The notes beneath the pieces are model-generated. The model did no database searches, was not told the DNA's origin, and saw only the letters and a list, made by a program, of their open reading frames with translations. From Meiothermus sp. (GTDB lineage: Bacteria > Deinococcota > Deinococci > Deinococcales > Thermaceae): DNA of 64,000 bases. The DNA lies in NCBI RefSeq assembly GCF_026004075.1, contig NZ_BPIK01000001.1, positions 283,501 through 347,500 of the forward strand, given 5' to 3'. Shown here piece by piece: positions 1-9,612 of the stretch. Position 1 is the first letter of the stretch; each line of letters opens with the position of its first letter. A program made the position numbers and the translations under genes.

Positions 1-588
1 CTCTCGGAGAAGCTCCGCTACCAGACCCACCCCGGCCCCGAGGCCCGTATCGGCCTGGGCCTCCTCATCACCGACGAGCTGCAACTCAGCCGGGCCTACG
101 GCGACTACCTGGCGGGCGAGCCCACCCGCGACCCCCCGCTCATCGCCATGAGCTTCAGCGCAGTGGACGAGACCCTGGCCCCACCGGGGGGCGAGACCCT
201 GTGGCTGTGGGCGCAGTACTACCCCCATAAGCTGGCCTCGGGGACGTGGGAAACCCGCGCCATGGAGGCCCGGGAGGGGGTGATTCGGAGCTTCGAGCGC
301 TTCGACCCGGATATTCGCCGCAAGATTGTGGCCGAACTGGTGCAGACCCCGCTCTGGCTCGAGCAGGAGTTTGCCATGCCGGCGGGGAATGTGATGCACC
401 TCGAGATGACCCCCGACCAGATGTTCATGTTCCGTCCCTGGCTGGGGGCCCACGAGTACAGGTTTCCGGGGCTAAAAGGCCTCTACCTGACCGGGGCCAG
501 CACCCATCCCGGCGGGGGCATCATGGGCGCGAGCGGGCGGAATGCCGCAAGGGTGTTGCTCGGGGACTTGAGCCGCAACCGGGTATAA
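1..588 (+). CDS. CrtO-like carotenoid oxidoreductase, 3' part only
   Basis: The frame is open from the first base, so this is the last 195 residues of a longer protein that begins outside the window. It ends with a segment containing [20 protein letters not shown], the typical C-terminal FAD-binding signature of the CrtI/CrtO (phytoene desaturase/carotene ketolase) superfamily. The HPGGG core and the preceding RFPGLKG context resemble CrtO-type carotene ketolases more than classical CrtI. The N-terminal dinucleotide-binding motif is not in the window. It lies just upstream of crtY on the same strand, so it probably works in the same carotenoid pathway, for example in ketone formation on the beta ring. 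A CrtI-type desaturase is the main alternative. Confidence 0.75.
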   Translation, partial: LSEKLRYQTHPGPEARIGLGLLITDELQLSRAYGDYLAGEPTRDPPLIAMSFSAVDETLAPPGGETLWLWAQYYPHKLASGTWETRAMEAREGVIRSFERFDPDIRRKIVAELVQTPLWLEQEFAMPAGNVMHLEMTPDQMFMFRPWLGAHEYRFPGLKGLYLTGASTHPGGGIMGASGRNAARVLLGDLSRNRV

Positions 589-661
589 GTTTTACAGGCC
601 TCTGCCGTGTATATAGCGCATTAGAAGGATGCACGGTGAGGGTTGTGTGTGTCCGCTTTGT

Positions 662-681
662 AACCCTGGCTAGCCAGGGTT
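662..681. promoter_or_regulatory. Perfect 20-bp palindrome upstream of crtY
   Basis: AACCCTGGCTAGCCAGGGTT is a perfect palindrome between the CrtO-like gene and crtY, 27 bases before the crtY start. No T-run follows it, so it is not a standard intrinsic terminator. It could be an operator for a dimeric regulator of the carotenoid genes or an RNA hairpin in the crtY leader. I do not recognise the bound protein. Confidence 0.45.
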
Positions 682-708
682 GGGCGTGGCGGCGTAGCCT
701 GTTACCAG

Positions 709-1902
709 GTGAACGCGGCTTACGACTACGACTACATCATTGTTGGGGCCGGGGCGGCGGGCCTGAGCCTGGCCTACCATCTGGTGCAGGCGGGCCTGCA
801 GGACAAGCGCATCCTGCTGCTCGAGCGGGCCCCCAAAACCCTCAACGACCGCACCTGGTGCTTCTGGGAGGTGGGGGAGGGCCCCTTCGAGCCGGTGGTC
901 TTCCGCCGGTGGGATCGCATCTGGTTTTATGGGGAAGGCCTCTCGGAGCGGCTCGAGATCGCGCCCTATGCCTACAAGATGATCCGCGGCCTGGATTTTT
1001 ATAACTTCATGCACCGCTGGATGGCAGAGCAGCCCAACATCCGCCTGCACTACGGGGAAGTCACCCGCCTCGAGGAGGCCCCGCAAGGGGTGCGGGTCGA
1101 GGCGGGTGGGCAGGTGTTCGTGGGCCGCTGGGCCTTTAGCAGCCTGTACCAGCCCGCGCCCCGGCAACCCGGCTACCACTACCTGTTGCAGCACTTCAAG
1201 GGCTGGGTGGTGCGAACCCCCCGGCCGGCCTTCGATACCGGGGCCGCGACCTTTATGGACTTTCGGGTTCCCCAGGAGGGCGCGGTGCGTTTTGCCTATG
1301 TCCTGCCCTTCGATGCCCGGACGGCGCTGGTGGAGTACACCCTCTTCTCGCCCGAGCTGCTGCCCCCGGACGCCTACGATGCCGGGCTGCGGGCCTACCT
1401 CGAGGGCCCGCTGGGCCTGGCGCAGTACGAGGTGCTCGAGACCGAGTTCGGCGTCATCCCCATGACCGACGCGCCCTTTGCCCGCCGGCCAAGCCCCCAC
1501 GTCATGAATATCGGCACCGCCGGAGGCTGTACCAAGGCCTCTACCGGCTACACCTTCCGGCGCATCCAGCAGCAGTCGCGCCGCATTGCCGAAGCCCTTG
1601 CCCAGACCGGCCAGCCCTTCTTCCCAGAGCCGGCCTTCAACCGGCACGCCTACATGGACAGCGTGCTCCTGAACGTGCTGGCGCACCGCCGTAGTCCGGG
1701 TAAACAGGTTTTCAGCGACCTGTTCCGCAAAAACCCCCCCCAGCGGGTGCTGCGCTTTCTGGACGAAGAAACCAGCCTGCTGGAAGATTTGCAGATTATG
1801 TCCAGTGTGGATATTCCGGCGTTTCTGAGGGCTACGCTGGCGGTGGGAAGGTCGCGCTGGCCCCTGACGAAGTCGGGCCGAATGGAGCCCAGGCGAGGGT
1901 AG
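709..1902 (+). CDS. crtY: Lycopene beta-cyclase, CrtY type
   Basis: A 397-residue flavoprotein that cyclises a psi end of lycopene to a beta ring. The N-terminus has a dinucleotide-binding motif (IIVGAGAAGLSLAYHL, about residues 10-25), followed by LLERAPKTLNDRTWCFWE, which matches the NRTWCFW signature of CrtY cyclases. The central GTAGGCTKASTGYTF and following helix are also family-typical. The GTG start at 709 puts the FAD motif at the usual distance. It is the first gene of a tightly packed run; cruF starts two bases after its stop. Since the next genes hydrate and glucosylate a psi end, this cyclase probably acts on only one end of the carotenoid. Leu-Glu pairs are encoded CTCGAG throughout. 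Confidence 0.93.
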   Translation: MNAAYDYDYIIVGAGAAGLSLAYHLVQAGLQDKRILLLERAPKTLNDRTWCFWEVGEGPFEPVVFRRWDRIWFYGEGLSERLEIAPYAYKMIRGLDFYNFMHRWMAEQPNIRLHYGEVTRLEEAPQGVRVEAGGQVFVGRWAFSSLYQPAPRQPGYHYLLQHFKGWVVRTPRPAFDTGAATFMDFRVPQEGAVRFAYVLPFDARTALVEYTLFSPELLPPDAYDAGLRAYLEGPLGLAQYEVLETEFGVIPMTDAPFARRPSPHVMNIGTAGGCTKASTGYTFRRIQQQSRRIAEALAQTGQPFFPEPAFNRHAYMDSVLLNVLAHRRSPGKQVFSDLFRKNPPQRVLRFLDEETSLLEDLQIMSSVDIPAFLRATLAVGRSRWPLTKSGRMEPRRG

Positions 1903-1904
1903 CG

Positions 1905-3064
<1,160 letters not shown>

Positions 3065-3068
<4 letters not shown>

Positions 3069-3754
3069 TGCGTCCCTGGGAACGATTGCTGAGCCTGGCC
3101 TTCAAGGCCCTGTTTCGCCGCACGGTGCAGCGGGGCCTGCGGGGGGTGTGGGTGCGGGGGGCCCTGCCGGGGCAGGCCTGTGTGCTGGCCGGTAACCACC
3201 ACTCCTGGTGGGATGGCTATCTGCTGCCCGTCTTGTTCTGGGGGGCTGGGCGGCCTTTCAAAATTGTGGTGGGGGAGCGCCGCTTGCGGGAGTTTGCTTT
3301 CTTTCGCCGTCTCGATACGGTCTCGGCCAGCAAGCCCAGGGAGGCGCTGGCTGCCCTTGGGCGGGGGGAGGCGCTGATCATCTTCCCCGAGGGTGAGCTG
3401 CGCCCGCCGGGGCCGCTGGGCGGGCTGAACCGGGGGGTGGTCTGGTTCGCCGAGCGGGCGGGGGTGCCGGTGGTGCCGGTGGCCTCGAGGGTGGTGCTGC
3501 GCGGGCACGAGCTGGCCGAGGCCTATCTGGTCTTTGGTGCGCCCATAGAACCCGATTTGAAGCTGCTGCGCGAGCAACTGGAGCGGATGCTGGCCGAGCT
3601 CGACGACCAGATCCGCACCGCCCCCGCCGAGGAACCGCTGCCGGGTTTCGAACTGCGGCTGGCCGGGCGCAAGAGCACCCACGAACGCATGGCGGCCTGG
3701 GGGGCGGCGCTGGGTAAACTGATCGGGCTGGCCGGGCGTAAAGGCGCTCCGTAG
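3065..3754 (+). CDS. PlsC-like acyltransferase, probable carotenoid-glucoside acyltransferase
   Basis: A 229-residue protein of the lysophospholipid/glycerophosphate acyltransferase superfamily. It has the catalytic HX4D block (NHHSWWD, about residues 40-46) and the FPEGE block (about 110-114). The family moves an acyl chain to a hydroxyl group at the membrane. It overlaps cruF by ATGA and is followed by cruG after four bases, so it is made with enzymes that hydrate and glucosylate a carotenoid. That context suggests it acylates the carotenoid sugar, since Meiothermus and Thermus pigments are fatty-acyl glucosides. A role in ordinary phospholipid synthesis is the alternative but is less well supported by the position. 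Confidence 0.82.
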
Positions 3755-3758
3755 TCGT

Positions 3759-4847
3759 ATGGTATCTATCCTCGAGGTGCTCTGGTATGGGGTGCTGGCC
3801 TGGCTGGGCCTCAAGCTTCTGGTACTGCTACTGAACATGCTCTTTTTCCCGGTTTTGAAGCGGGAGAAACTGCGCGGGCCGCGCCCCACGGTCTCGCTCT
3901 TGGTGCCGGCTCGCAACGAGGCCCACAACCTGCGGGAAACCCTGCCGGGCCTGCTGCTGCAGGGGGTGCAGGAAATTCTGGTGCTGGACGACCATTCCAC
4001 CGACGCGACCGCCCAGGTGGTCGAGGAATATAGCCGCCAGGATGCCCGCGTGCGCTTGCTTGCGGGCCTGCCCAAACCCGAGGGCTGGATGGGCAAGACC
4101 TGGGCCTGCTACCAACTGGCCCAGGCGGCCCAGGGCGAGGTGCTCATCTTCACCGATGCCGATGTGCACTGGCGCAAGCGCGGGGTGCGGGCGGTGCTGG
4201 CCCGTATGGAGCGCGAGCGGGCCGGGCTGGTCTCGGTGTATCCGCGCCAGATGACCCACAGCCTGGCCGAACGGGTGATTCTGCCCCTGATTGACGATGT
4301 GCTCCTGTGCTACCTGCCCTACCCCCTCCTCCGAACCCCCTTTCCTTTGGCGTCGGCGGCCAACGGGCAGGTGATGGCCTTTACCCGGCTGGCCTATCTG
4401 GCCTCGGGGGGACACGCTGCGGTGCGGGGGGAGGTGCTGGAGGACGTGCGCCTGGCGCAAAAAACCAAGGCTGCGGGGCAGCGCCTGGCCCTGGCCCTGG
4501 GGGGCGGCCTGGTGGCGGTGCGGATGTACCGGAGTTTTGCCGAGATTGTGGAGGGCCTGGGCAAGAACCTGATCGAGTTTCACGGGCGCAGCCGGGTGGT
4601 TCTGGCCCTCTCGTACATGGGGCATCTGCTGGCCTATACCCTGTGCTGGCCGCTGGCCCTGTTCAGTCCGCTGTGGCTTTGGGTGGGGGTGCTGGGGCTT
4701 TTGGAGCGCCTGCTGCTGGGCCTCAAAACCAGGCGGGCGTGGTGGGAGTTGGTGCTGGTGCCGATGGCGCCCTTGCTCAGCACGCCCATCTATTTGCGCT
4801 CTGCACAACGAAAATATACCTGGAAAGGGCGAGAATATAGCCGATGA
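3759..4847 (+). CDS. cruG: Carotenoid 2'/1'-O-glycosyltransferase, CruG-like GT2
   Basis: A 362-residue family 2 glycosyltransferase. An N-terminal membrane helix (about residues 7-30) precedes the GT-A domain: [30 protein letters not shown] and the metal-binding TDADVHW. Two to three helices follow near the C-terminus (about 285-345). CruG-type enzymes transfer a sugar from a nucleotide sugar to the hydroxyl made by CruF. Its place directly after cruF and the acyltransferase supports that role. The stop overlaps the next gene's ATG (ATGA). A general membrane-bound GT2 cannot be excluded from sequence alone, but the context is specific. Confidence 0.86.
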   Translation: MVSILEVLWYGVLAWLGLKLLVLLLNMLFFPVLKREKLRGPRPTVSLLVPARNEAHNLRETLPGLLLQGVQEILVLDDHSTDATAQVVEEYSRQDARVRLLAGLPKPEGWMGKTWACYQLAQAAQGEVLIFTDADVHWRKRGVRAVLARMERERAGLVSVYPRQMTHSLAERVILPLIDDVLLCYLPYPLLRTPFPLASAANGQVMAFTRLAYLASGGHAAVRGEVLEDVRLAQKTKAAGQRLALALGGGLVAVRMYRSFAEIVEGLGKNLIEFHGRSRVVLALSYMGHLLAYTLCWPLALFSPLWLWVGVLGLLERLLLGLKTRRAWWELVLVPMAPLLSTPIYLRSAQRKYTWKGREYSR

Positions 4848-6199
4848 AGGCCATTGTGATAGGAGCGGGTTTTGCGGGGCTGGCGGCGGCGCTGCGGCTA
4901 AGAAAGGCGGGCCTCGAGGTCACCGTCTTCGAGCAGTTTGACCAACCGGGTGGCAAGGCCATCGGCTGGGAAGGGGTGCCCACCGGCCCCACTGTCCTCA
5001 CCCTGCCCGAGATTCCCCGCCGCATCTTCGAAGCGTTTGGGGCTACACTGCCCGAACTTAAGCCGGTCTCGCCCCTCACCCGCTACACCTGGCCCGACGG
5101 GCGGGTGTTCGCGCCCGAACTGGATCTGGAGGCCACCCTAAGCCAACTCTCGGTGCAGGAAGCCCGGCATTACCGGCGCTTGCTGCAGGTGGCCCGCACG
5201 ATGTACGAAGGGGCCCGGGACACCTTCATCGAAGGGACTCCCCCGCACCTGGCCCAACTGCTGCGCTACGCCCTGCGCGACGGCCTGAAGGCCCACCCCA
5301 CCCGCTCGCTGGCGGCCCTGGTGCAGTCCGGCCCCTACCTGACCCCCTTTTTCCTGCGCTTTGCTACCTACTTAGGGGCCAACCCCTACCGGGCCCCGGC
5401 GGTGCTGCACAACATCGCCTGGGTGGAGCTGGGGCTGGGCGTGTTTCACCTGGCCGGGGGGATGCGAGCCCTGGCCGATAGCCTCTTCCGGCTGGCCCTA
5501 GCCCAGGGTGTGCAGTTTGCCTTTGGGCACAGGGTATTGCAGATGCAACGCTTGCCGGGCCGCGTGGGCGCGCTGCAAACCGACCAGGGCTGGCACCGCG
5601 CCGACCTGTATATCTCGGCTGCCGACCGGCACTTCACCCTAAAGTGGCTGGGCCTGCCCCTGCCGGGCTATGCCCTGGGGGTCTCGGGCTTTGCGCTGCT
5701 ACTTAAGCTGGCCGAGGCGGTACCGCTGGGCCACCACATCTATTTTTCGTCGGACTACCGGGCCGAGTGGCAGATGATCGCCGCCGGACGCTGGCCGCAA
5801 GACCCCACCCTGTACCTGCATACCGACGGCGAGACTGCCTTCTTGCTGGTGAACGCACCCCCGATGGGCCAAACAGAGCCCCCAGAAGCCGAGGACTACG
5901 CCCGGCTACTGCTGGACAAGCTCGCCCGGGTGCACCCCCTGCCCATTGCGGCCTGGCGGGCCATGAGCCCCCAGGACTACAGCCTGACCGCCTACCGTGG
6001 GGCTTTGTACGGGCGGGTGCCGCATGGCCTGCTGGGGGCCTTGCGGCCTGGCTGGGGGGTGGCGGGTCTGCGCAATTTCGCGCAGGTGGGCGGAACGGTT
6101 CACCCTGGCGGGGGTGTGCCGCTCTCCATGCTTTCGGGCTGGAACGGGGCAGGCTGGCTCCTGGATAGAACGCTTGGGGGAGGTGGGCGTGAGCCTTAA
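4844..6199 (+). CDS. crtD: Carotenoid 3',4'-desaturase, CrtD/CrtI family
   Basis: A 451-residue FAD-dependent phytoene-desaturase-family enzyme. The N-terminus is [20 protein letters not shown], and the C-terminal FAD motif is [18 protein letters not shown]. The internal block [15 protein letters not shown] is typical of CrtI/CrtD proteins. Because it sits after cruF and cruG rather than beside phytoene synthase, a late desaturation, probably the C-3',4' bond next to the hydrated end, fits better than phytoene desaturation. This assignment within the superfamily is inferred from context. It overlaps cruG by four bases and the P450 start by eleven. Confidence 0.8.
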   Translation: MKAIVIGAGFAGLAAALRLRKAGLEVTVFEQFDQPGGKAIGWEGVPTGPTVLTLPEIPRRIFEAFGATLPELKPVSPLTRYTWPDGRVFAPELDLEATLSQLSVQEARHYRRLLQVARTMYEGARDTFIEGTPPHLAQLLRYALRDGLKAHPTRSLAALVQSGPYLTPFFLRFATYLGANPYRAPAVLHNIAWVELGLGVFHLAGGMRALADSLFRLALAQGVQFAFGHRVLQMQRLPGRVGALQTDQGWHRADLYISAADRHFTLKWLGLPLPGYALGVSGFALLLKLAEAVPLGHHIYFSSDYRAEWQMIAAGRWPQDPTLYLHTDGETAFLLVNAPPMGQTEPPEAEDYARLLLDKLARVHPLPIAAWRAMSPQDYSLTAYRGALYGRVPHGLLGALRPGWGVAGLRNFAQVGGTVHPGGGVPLSMLSGWNGAGWLLDRTLGGGGREP

Positions 6200-7328
6200 G
6201 GGCCGCGTTTCAACCGGGAAGGCCGGGCTGCGCGGGCTGCCCCAACCCAAAGGCCATCCCTGGGGGCCTTTTGCCCACCTGCCGCGCTGGGCAGGGGAGC
6301 CACTGGCCTTGCTCGAGGAAGGGGCGGCCCTGGGGCCCATCTTTGCCCTGGGCCTGGGCCGTCCGGCGGTGGTGGGGTACAGCCCCGAGTGGAACCGGCG
6401 GCTGCTTGGCGACCTGGAAACCTTTCGTTCCAAAGGCAGCTTTTCCAGCCTGGTGCCCTACCTGAACGGCGGCATCATCACCACCGATGCCCCCGCACAC
6501 AGAGTCAAGCGCCAGGAACTCAACCCCCATTTCCACGCCAGGGCCCTGGGGGGGCTCGAGGCCCGTATCCGCACGGCCTTGCAAGAAATCCGCCCCCAGG
6601 GCGTGTTCGAGGCCAGCCGCTGGGCCTCGGAGGTGGCCCAGACCAGCCTCAATGTGGCCTACTTTGAGGGGCAGTTTCCCAGGGCCGAGCTGGCCCGGTT
6701 CCTGGCACCGCTCAAACAGCCCTTTCCTGCTCCCCTGTGGCCGCGGCCCCTGCTTTTTGCCCGGATGCGCCGCCGAATAGGGGAGATGCAGGCGCGGGGT
6801 TTGGGGCTGGCCGCCCATCTGCCGTTGGAAGAAGTCCTGATCGGGCTGGCGGCCGGCTACGACACCACCGCCCACACCCTGGCCTGGGCCCTGTGGCACG
6901 CGGCCTGCTACCCCGACTGGCATCACCCGGCGGGGCATCCCCTGCTCGTCAAGGAGACCCTGCGCCTGTACCCGCCGGGCTTTATCGGGAGCCGCCGGGT
7001 GGCGCGGGCCCTCGAGTTCGAGGGAGTCCTCATCCCCCGAGGTGTGCTGGCGCTTTACAGCCCCTACCTGACCCACCGCCACCCCGACCTGTGGCAGAAC
7101 CCCCTGGTGTTTGACCCGGCGCGCTTCGAGGGCCGCATTCCAGCCTGGGGGTATCTGCCTTTTGGTGGGGGGGAGCGCATCTGTTTGGGGATGCACTTTG
7201 CCCAGATGGTGCTGGGGGTGGCCCTTTCGCTCTTTGGGCCGCTCGAGCCCCTGCAAGGCGACCCCCAGCCCAAACCCGGCCTAACCCTGGCCCCCAGGGG
7301 TGCGCTGTGGCTGCGGGCAGTGGAGTAA
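6189..7328 (+). CDS. Cytochrome P450, CYP175-like carotenoid hydroxylase
   Basis: A 379-residue P450. It has the I-helix oxygen-activation motif AAGYDTTAHT, the ExxR motif in KETLRLYPP, and the heme-cysteine loop PFGGGERICLG. The overall look resembles CYP175A1 of Thermus thermophilus, a beta-carotene hydroxylase. I chose the GTG at 6189 because GGGAGG lies five bases upstream and the N-terminus MSLKGRVS fits a short soluble P450; the frame also runs open further upstream inside crtD. As last gene of the carotenoid run it probably oxidises the beta ring. Position C-2 or C-3 cannot be told from the sequence. A redox partner is not encoded nearby. Confidence 0.9.
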   Translation: MSLKGRVSTGKAGLRGLPQPKGHPWGPFAHLPRWAGEPLALLEEGAALGPIFALGLGRPAVVGYSPEWNRRLLGDLETFRSKGSFSSLVPYLNGGIITTDAPAHRVKRQELNPHFHARALGGLEARIRTALQEIRPQGVFEASRWASEVAQTSLNVAYFEGQFPRAELARFLAPLKQPFPAPLWPRPLLFARMRRRIGEMQARGLGLAAHLPLEEVLIGLAAGYDTTAHTLAWALWHAACYPDWHHPAGHPLLVKETLRLYPPGFIGSRRVARALEFEGVLIPRGVLALYSPYLTHRHPDLWQNPLVFDPARFEGRIPAWGYLPFGGGERICLGMHFAQMVLGVALSLFGPLEPLQGDPQPKPGLTLAPRGALWLRAVE

Positions 7329-7474
7329 CGCTTCTTGCAAGTACCTTTTTTGTTACCCTTAAGCATGCCCAGTGCAGTGGTCTTCGATGCATATGCAACC
7401 CTGTTCGATGTGCAGGGTTTGAGCAAGGTCTGCGAAGTCATCTATCCGGGTCGAGGAGCTGCACTCTCTGAGCT

Positions 7475-8498
7475 CTCAAGTTACGCAAGGAAGAAAAAAG
7501 GCGATAGAATAGGGGTCTTCTGGTGCAACAGGAGACCCCAAGATGAGTATAACCCCGTTGGCGACGTACTTGGAAGCGATGCTGGTGTCAGTAGATAACC
7601 AAAGTTGTAGCGGTTTAGCAGACGGCTTCGATAGCGAATCAATCTCCCACGATTGGTTCCAACGAACACTCAAAGACAGTAAGGTGTGCTCGTTGTACCA
7701 AGACTTGGTCAACAAGTTGGGTTTAGAGGGGGGATACTTGCTCCTAGATGACACCATCTTGGAGAAACACACCCTCGGGATAGAAGGCATCTGCAAGCTG
7801 CTGGACACCAAAACGGGTGGATTCATCTTGGGGTTGAGTGTAGTCTTGTTGTGCTGGAGTGATGGAAAGAAGACCATCCCACTGGCTTTTCTGCCCTACA
7901 CCAAAGGCAAGAGCAAGCACGATCTAGCGGTTGAGTTACTCGGGCAAGCCAAGGAATGGGGTCTAACTCCGAAGTACACCTTGTTTGATGCCTGGTATGC
8001 CAGCCAGAAAGTCCTCAAGACGGTGATACGTTTGGGATGGCACTTTGTCACCCGGCTTAGGAAGAATCGCTATCTGGATGGCAAGCAGCTCAAGACCCGC
8101 TGTCGTCACCCCCACTGGCACACCATCGGCAAGCTCAAAGGCGGAATCGAGGTCAAGGTTTTTCGCAGGGGTAGTAAGTTCTATGCCACCAGCGATACCT
8201 CACTGGAGTGGAAGACCGTCAAAAAGCTCTACAAGATACGGGCTGAGATCGAGGAGGTTTTCCGAGTGCTCAAGCAGGAGTGTGGCTGGCAGGGGGTACA
8301 ACAACGCAACATCAACACCTACAGCCACCACCTGACCTTCGGCCTATTGGCCTACCACTACCTCCAAAGGCTCAAGCTTCAGACCCGTTCTGGAGTCTTT
8401 GTACTCCGTCGCAGGCTCATTTCTCGCAAGTTGACCCTCAATCGAGATGACCTCATCGCCTTCCTGGACACCGCTGCTTGAGTCTTGCGTAACTTGAG
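7475..8498 (+). mobile_element. Insertion sequence of 1,024 bp, IS4 superfamily
   Basis: The ends are a perfect 15-bp terminal inverted repeat: CTCAAGTTACGCAAG at 7475-7489 and its complement at 8484-8498. TGAGCT flanks it on both sides (7469-7474 and 8499-8504) as a direct 6-bp target duplication. It holds one transposase gene. Base composition is lower in GC than the surroundings and the host's CTCGAG Leu-Glu codon pair is absent from it, consistent with recent arrival. Exact IS family naming needs a database comparison. Confidence 0.93.
7543..8481 (+). CDS. DDE transposase, IS4 superfamily
   Basis: A 312-residue transposase filling the IS. Catalytic acidic residues are visible: first Asp in LLLDDTILEKH, second Asp in LFDAWYASQ, and the Glu in the stretch YKIRAEIEEVFRVLK. 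This stretch fits the Y-(2)-R-(3)-E-(6)-K signature of IS4-type transposases exactly. GLSVVLLCWSDG and WHFVTRLRKNR are also family-like. The ATG at 7543 follows a GGAG eight bases upstream. The reading frame is intact, so the element may still be active. It is oriented with the disrupted HAD gene. Confidence 0.92.
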   Translation: MSITPLATYLEAMLVSVDNQSCSGLADGFDSESISHDWFQRTLKDSKVCSLYQDLVNKLGLEGGYLLLDDTILEKHTLGIEGICKLLDTKTGGFILGLSVVLLCWSDGKKTIPLAFLPYTKGKSKHDLAVELLGQAKEWGLTPKYTLFDAWYASQKVLKTVIRLGWHFVTRLRKNRYLDGKQLKTRCRHPHWHTIGKLKGGIEVKVFRRGSKFYATSDTSLEWKTVKKLYKIRAEIEEVFRVLKQECGWQGVQQRNINTYSHHLTFGLLAYHYLQRLKLQTRSGVFVLRRRLISRKLTLNRDDLIAFLDTAA

Positions 8499-9048
8499 TG
8501 AGCTGTGGCGCAGGAAGCAGCTCGAGTACACCTGGCTGTTGTCCTTGATGGGACAGTACCAGGATTTCTGGACGGTCACCCGCAAGGCCCTGCACCATTC
8601 CTGCAGTGCCTTGGTTTTGCCCCTGAGCGCCGATCACCAAGCGCAATTGCTGGAAAGCTACCTGGCCCTGGAACCCTACCCCGAGGTGCCTCCGGTGCTG
8701 CGACGCCTCTCCGGACGCTTTCCGCTGGCCATTCTGTCCAATGGAACCGAGGAGATGCTGAGTAAACTGCTACACCACAACCGCCTGGAAGGCTATTTCA
8801 GCCAAATCCTTAGCGTCGAGAGCGTCAAAACCTACAAGCCCCACCCAAAAGCCTACGACCTGGCTGTCCGGGCCTTTTTCGCAAGCCCCGCAGAGATTGT
8901 TTTTGTTTCGTCCAACGGCTGGGATGTGGCCGGGGCCAAGGCATTTGGTTTCAGGGTTGCCTGGTGCAACCGCACGGCTGCGGCGCCCGAGACCCATGCC
9001 CCCGAGCCCGACTGGATGGTGGGGAACCTCGAGGAACTCGAGTCCCTC

Positions 9049-9417
9049 CTACTCTGATGCCGTATCCACGGGGGTTGGTCTGCCCTGCTCGTCAACGGCC
9101 ACATAGGTCAGGTTGCCTTTAGTGGCCAGCACCTTGGGCTCGCGCAGGTTCTCGCGGTACACCTCCACCTCAACCGTTAGCGAGGTGCGACCGACCCGCA
9201 CGACTTTGGCCACCACTTCCAGCAGGTCGCCTACCTTGATGGGCACCTCGAATACCACCTCGCCCACCCGCACCGTCACACAGCGTTTGCGAGCACGGCG
9301 AATGGCCGCATAGGAGCCCACTTTGTCCATCAGGCCCAGGACAAAACCACCAAAGGCGTTGCCACCAGGGTTGGCGTGTTCGGGGAAAACCAGTTCAAGG
9401 GTGCGGGCTTCACTCAT
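9049..9417 (-). CDS. Acyl-CoA thioesterase, hotdog fold (YciA-like)
   Basis: A 122-residue single-hotdog protein. The segment ELVFPEHANPGGNAFGGFVLGLMDKVGSYAA carries the Asn/Gly-rich loop and helix of YciA/Acot-type thioesterases that hydrolyse acyl-CoA. The following strands (VTVRVGEVVFEVPIKVGDLL) fit the fold. It is convergent with the HAD pseudogene and overlaps it by nine bases. A TATAAG hexamer (complement of 9427-9432) lies nine bases before the ATG, suggesting its own promoter and a very short leader. Chain-length preference cannot be judged. Confidence 0.88.
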   Translation of the reverse strand: MSEARTLELVFPEHANPGGNAFGGFVLGLMDKVGSYAAIRRARKRCVTVRVGEVVFEVPIKVGDLLEVVAKVVRVGRTSLTVEVEVYRENLREPKVLATKGNLTYVAVDEQGRPTPVDTASE

Positions 9418-9482
9418 AGCACCAACCTTATACCAGATTCGGCCCCCCAGGCCCGGCCGTACGATGAACTCCTCGGAACGGG

Positions 9483-9612
9483 TATACTCTTAGGCGTTGA
9501 AAAAACAGCGGTTTTCGAAAAACTTGCGATGTCTGAAAGCTAGAGAACCGCGATAGGGGCAAACGTCCAGACCACCTGTGCAACACTGGCCCCACAAAAC
9601 GGAGGTTTCGTA
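9483..9612 (+). promoter_or_regulatory. gdhA promoter (-10) and about 120-nt leader
   Basis: TATACT at 9483-9488 is a good -10 hexamer, but no clear -35 is seen 17 bases upstream. From there to the gdhA ATG is an unusually long untranslated stretch for this window. It contains the small palindrome TTTTCGAAAA and a CGGTT/AACCG pair, and ends with a GGAGG Shine-Dalgarno at 9601-9605. The thioesterase promoter faces the other way in the same gap. Confidence 0.45.

Larger units (their letters stand above)
7365..9057 (+). pseudogene. HAD family (type II haloacid dehalogenase-like) hydrolase, split by an IS
   Basis: The 5' part (7365-7474) encodes MPSAVVFDAYATLFDVQ and the 3' part (8505-9057) encodes the remainder. 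Removing the IS plus one copy of the 6-bp duplication joins the two parts in frame and gives a 220-residue protein, the normal length for L-2-haloacid dehalogenase-type HAD enzymes. All four HAD motifs are then present: DAYATLFD, the Ser of ILSNG, the Lys of KTYKPHPKAY and VSSNGWDVAGAK. The gene was therefore intact until insertion and the fragments look undecayed. The substrate of the original enzyme is unknown. Its 3' end overlaps the convergent thioesterase by nine bases. Confidence 0.9.

Noticed and set aside
246-1004. Long + strand ORF of 252 codons spanning the CrtO-like end and the start of crtY
   Set aside because: It crosses a real gene end, the palindrome and the crtY start, and its product is Gly/Pro/Arg-rich without any domain. 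It is an out-of-frame shadow of high-GC coding DNA.
5997-6188. Upstream start of the P450 inside crtD
   Set aside because: The extra 64 residues are the out-of-frame reading of crtD. The GTG at 6189 has a good ribosome site and gives a normal P450 length.
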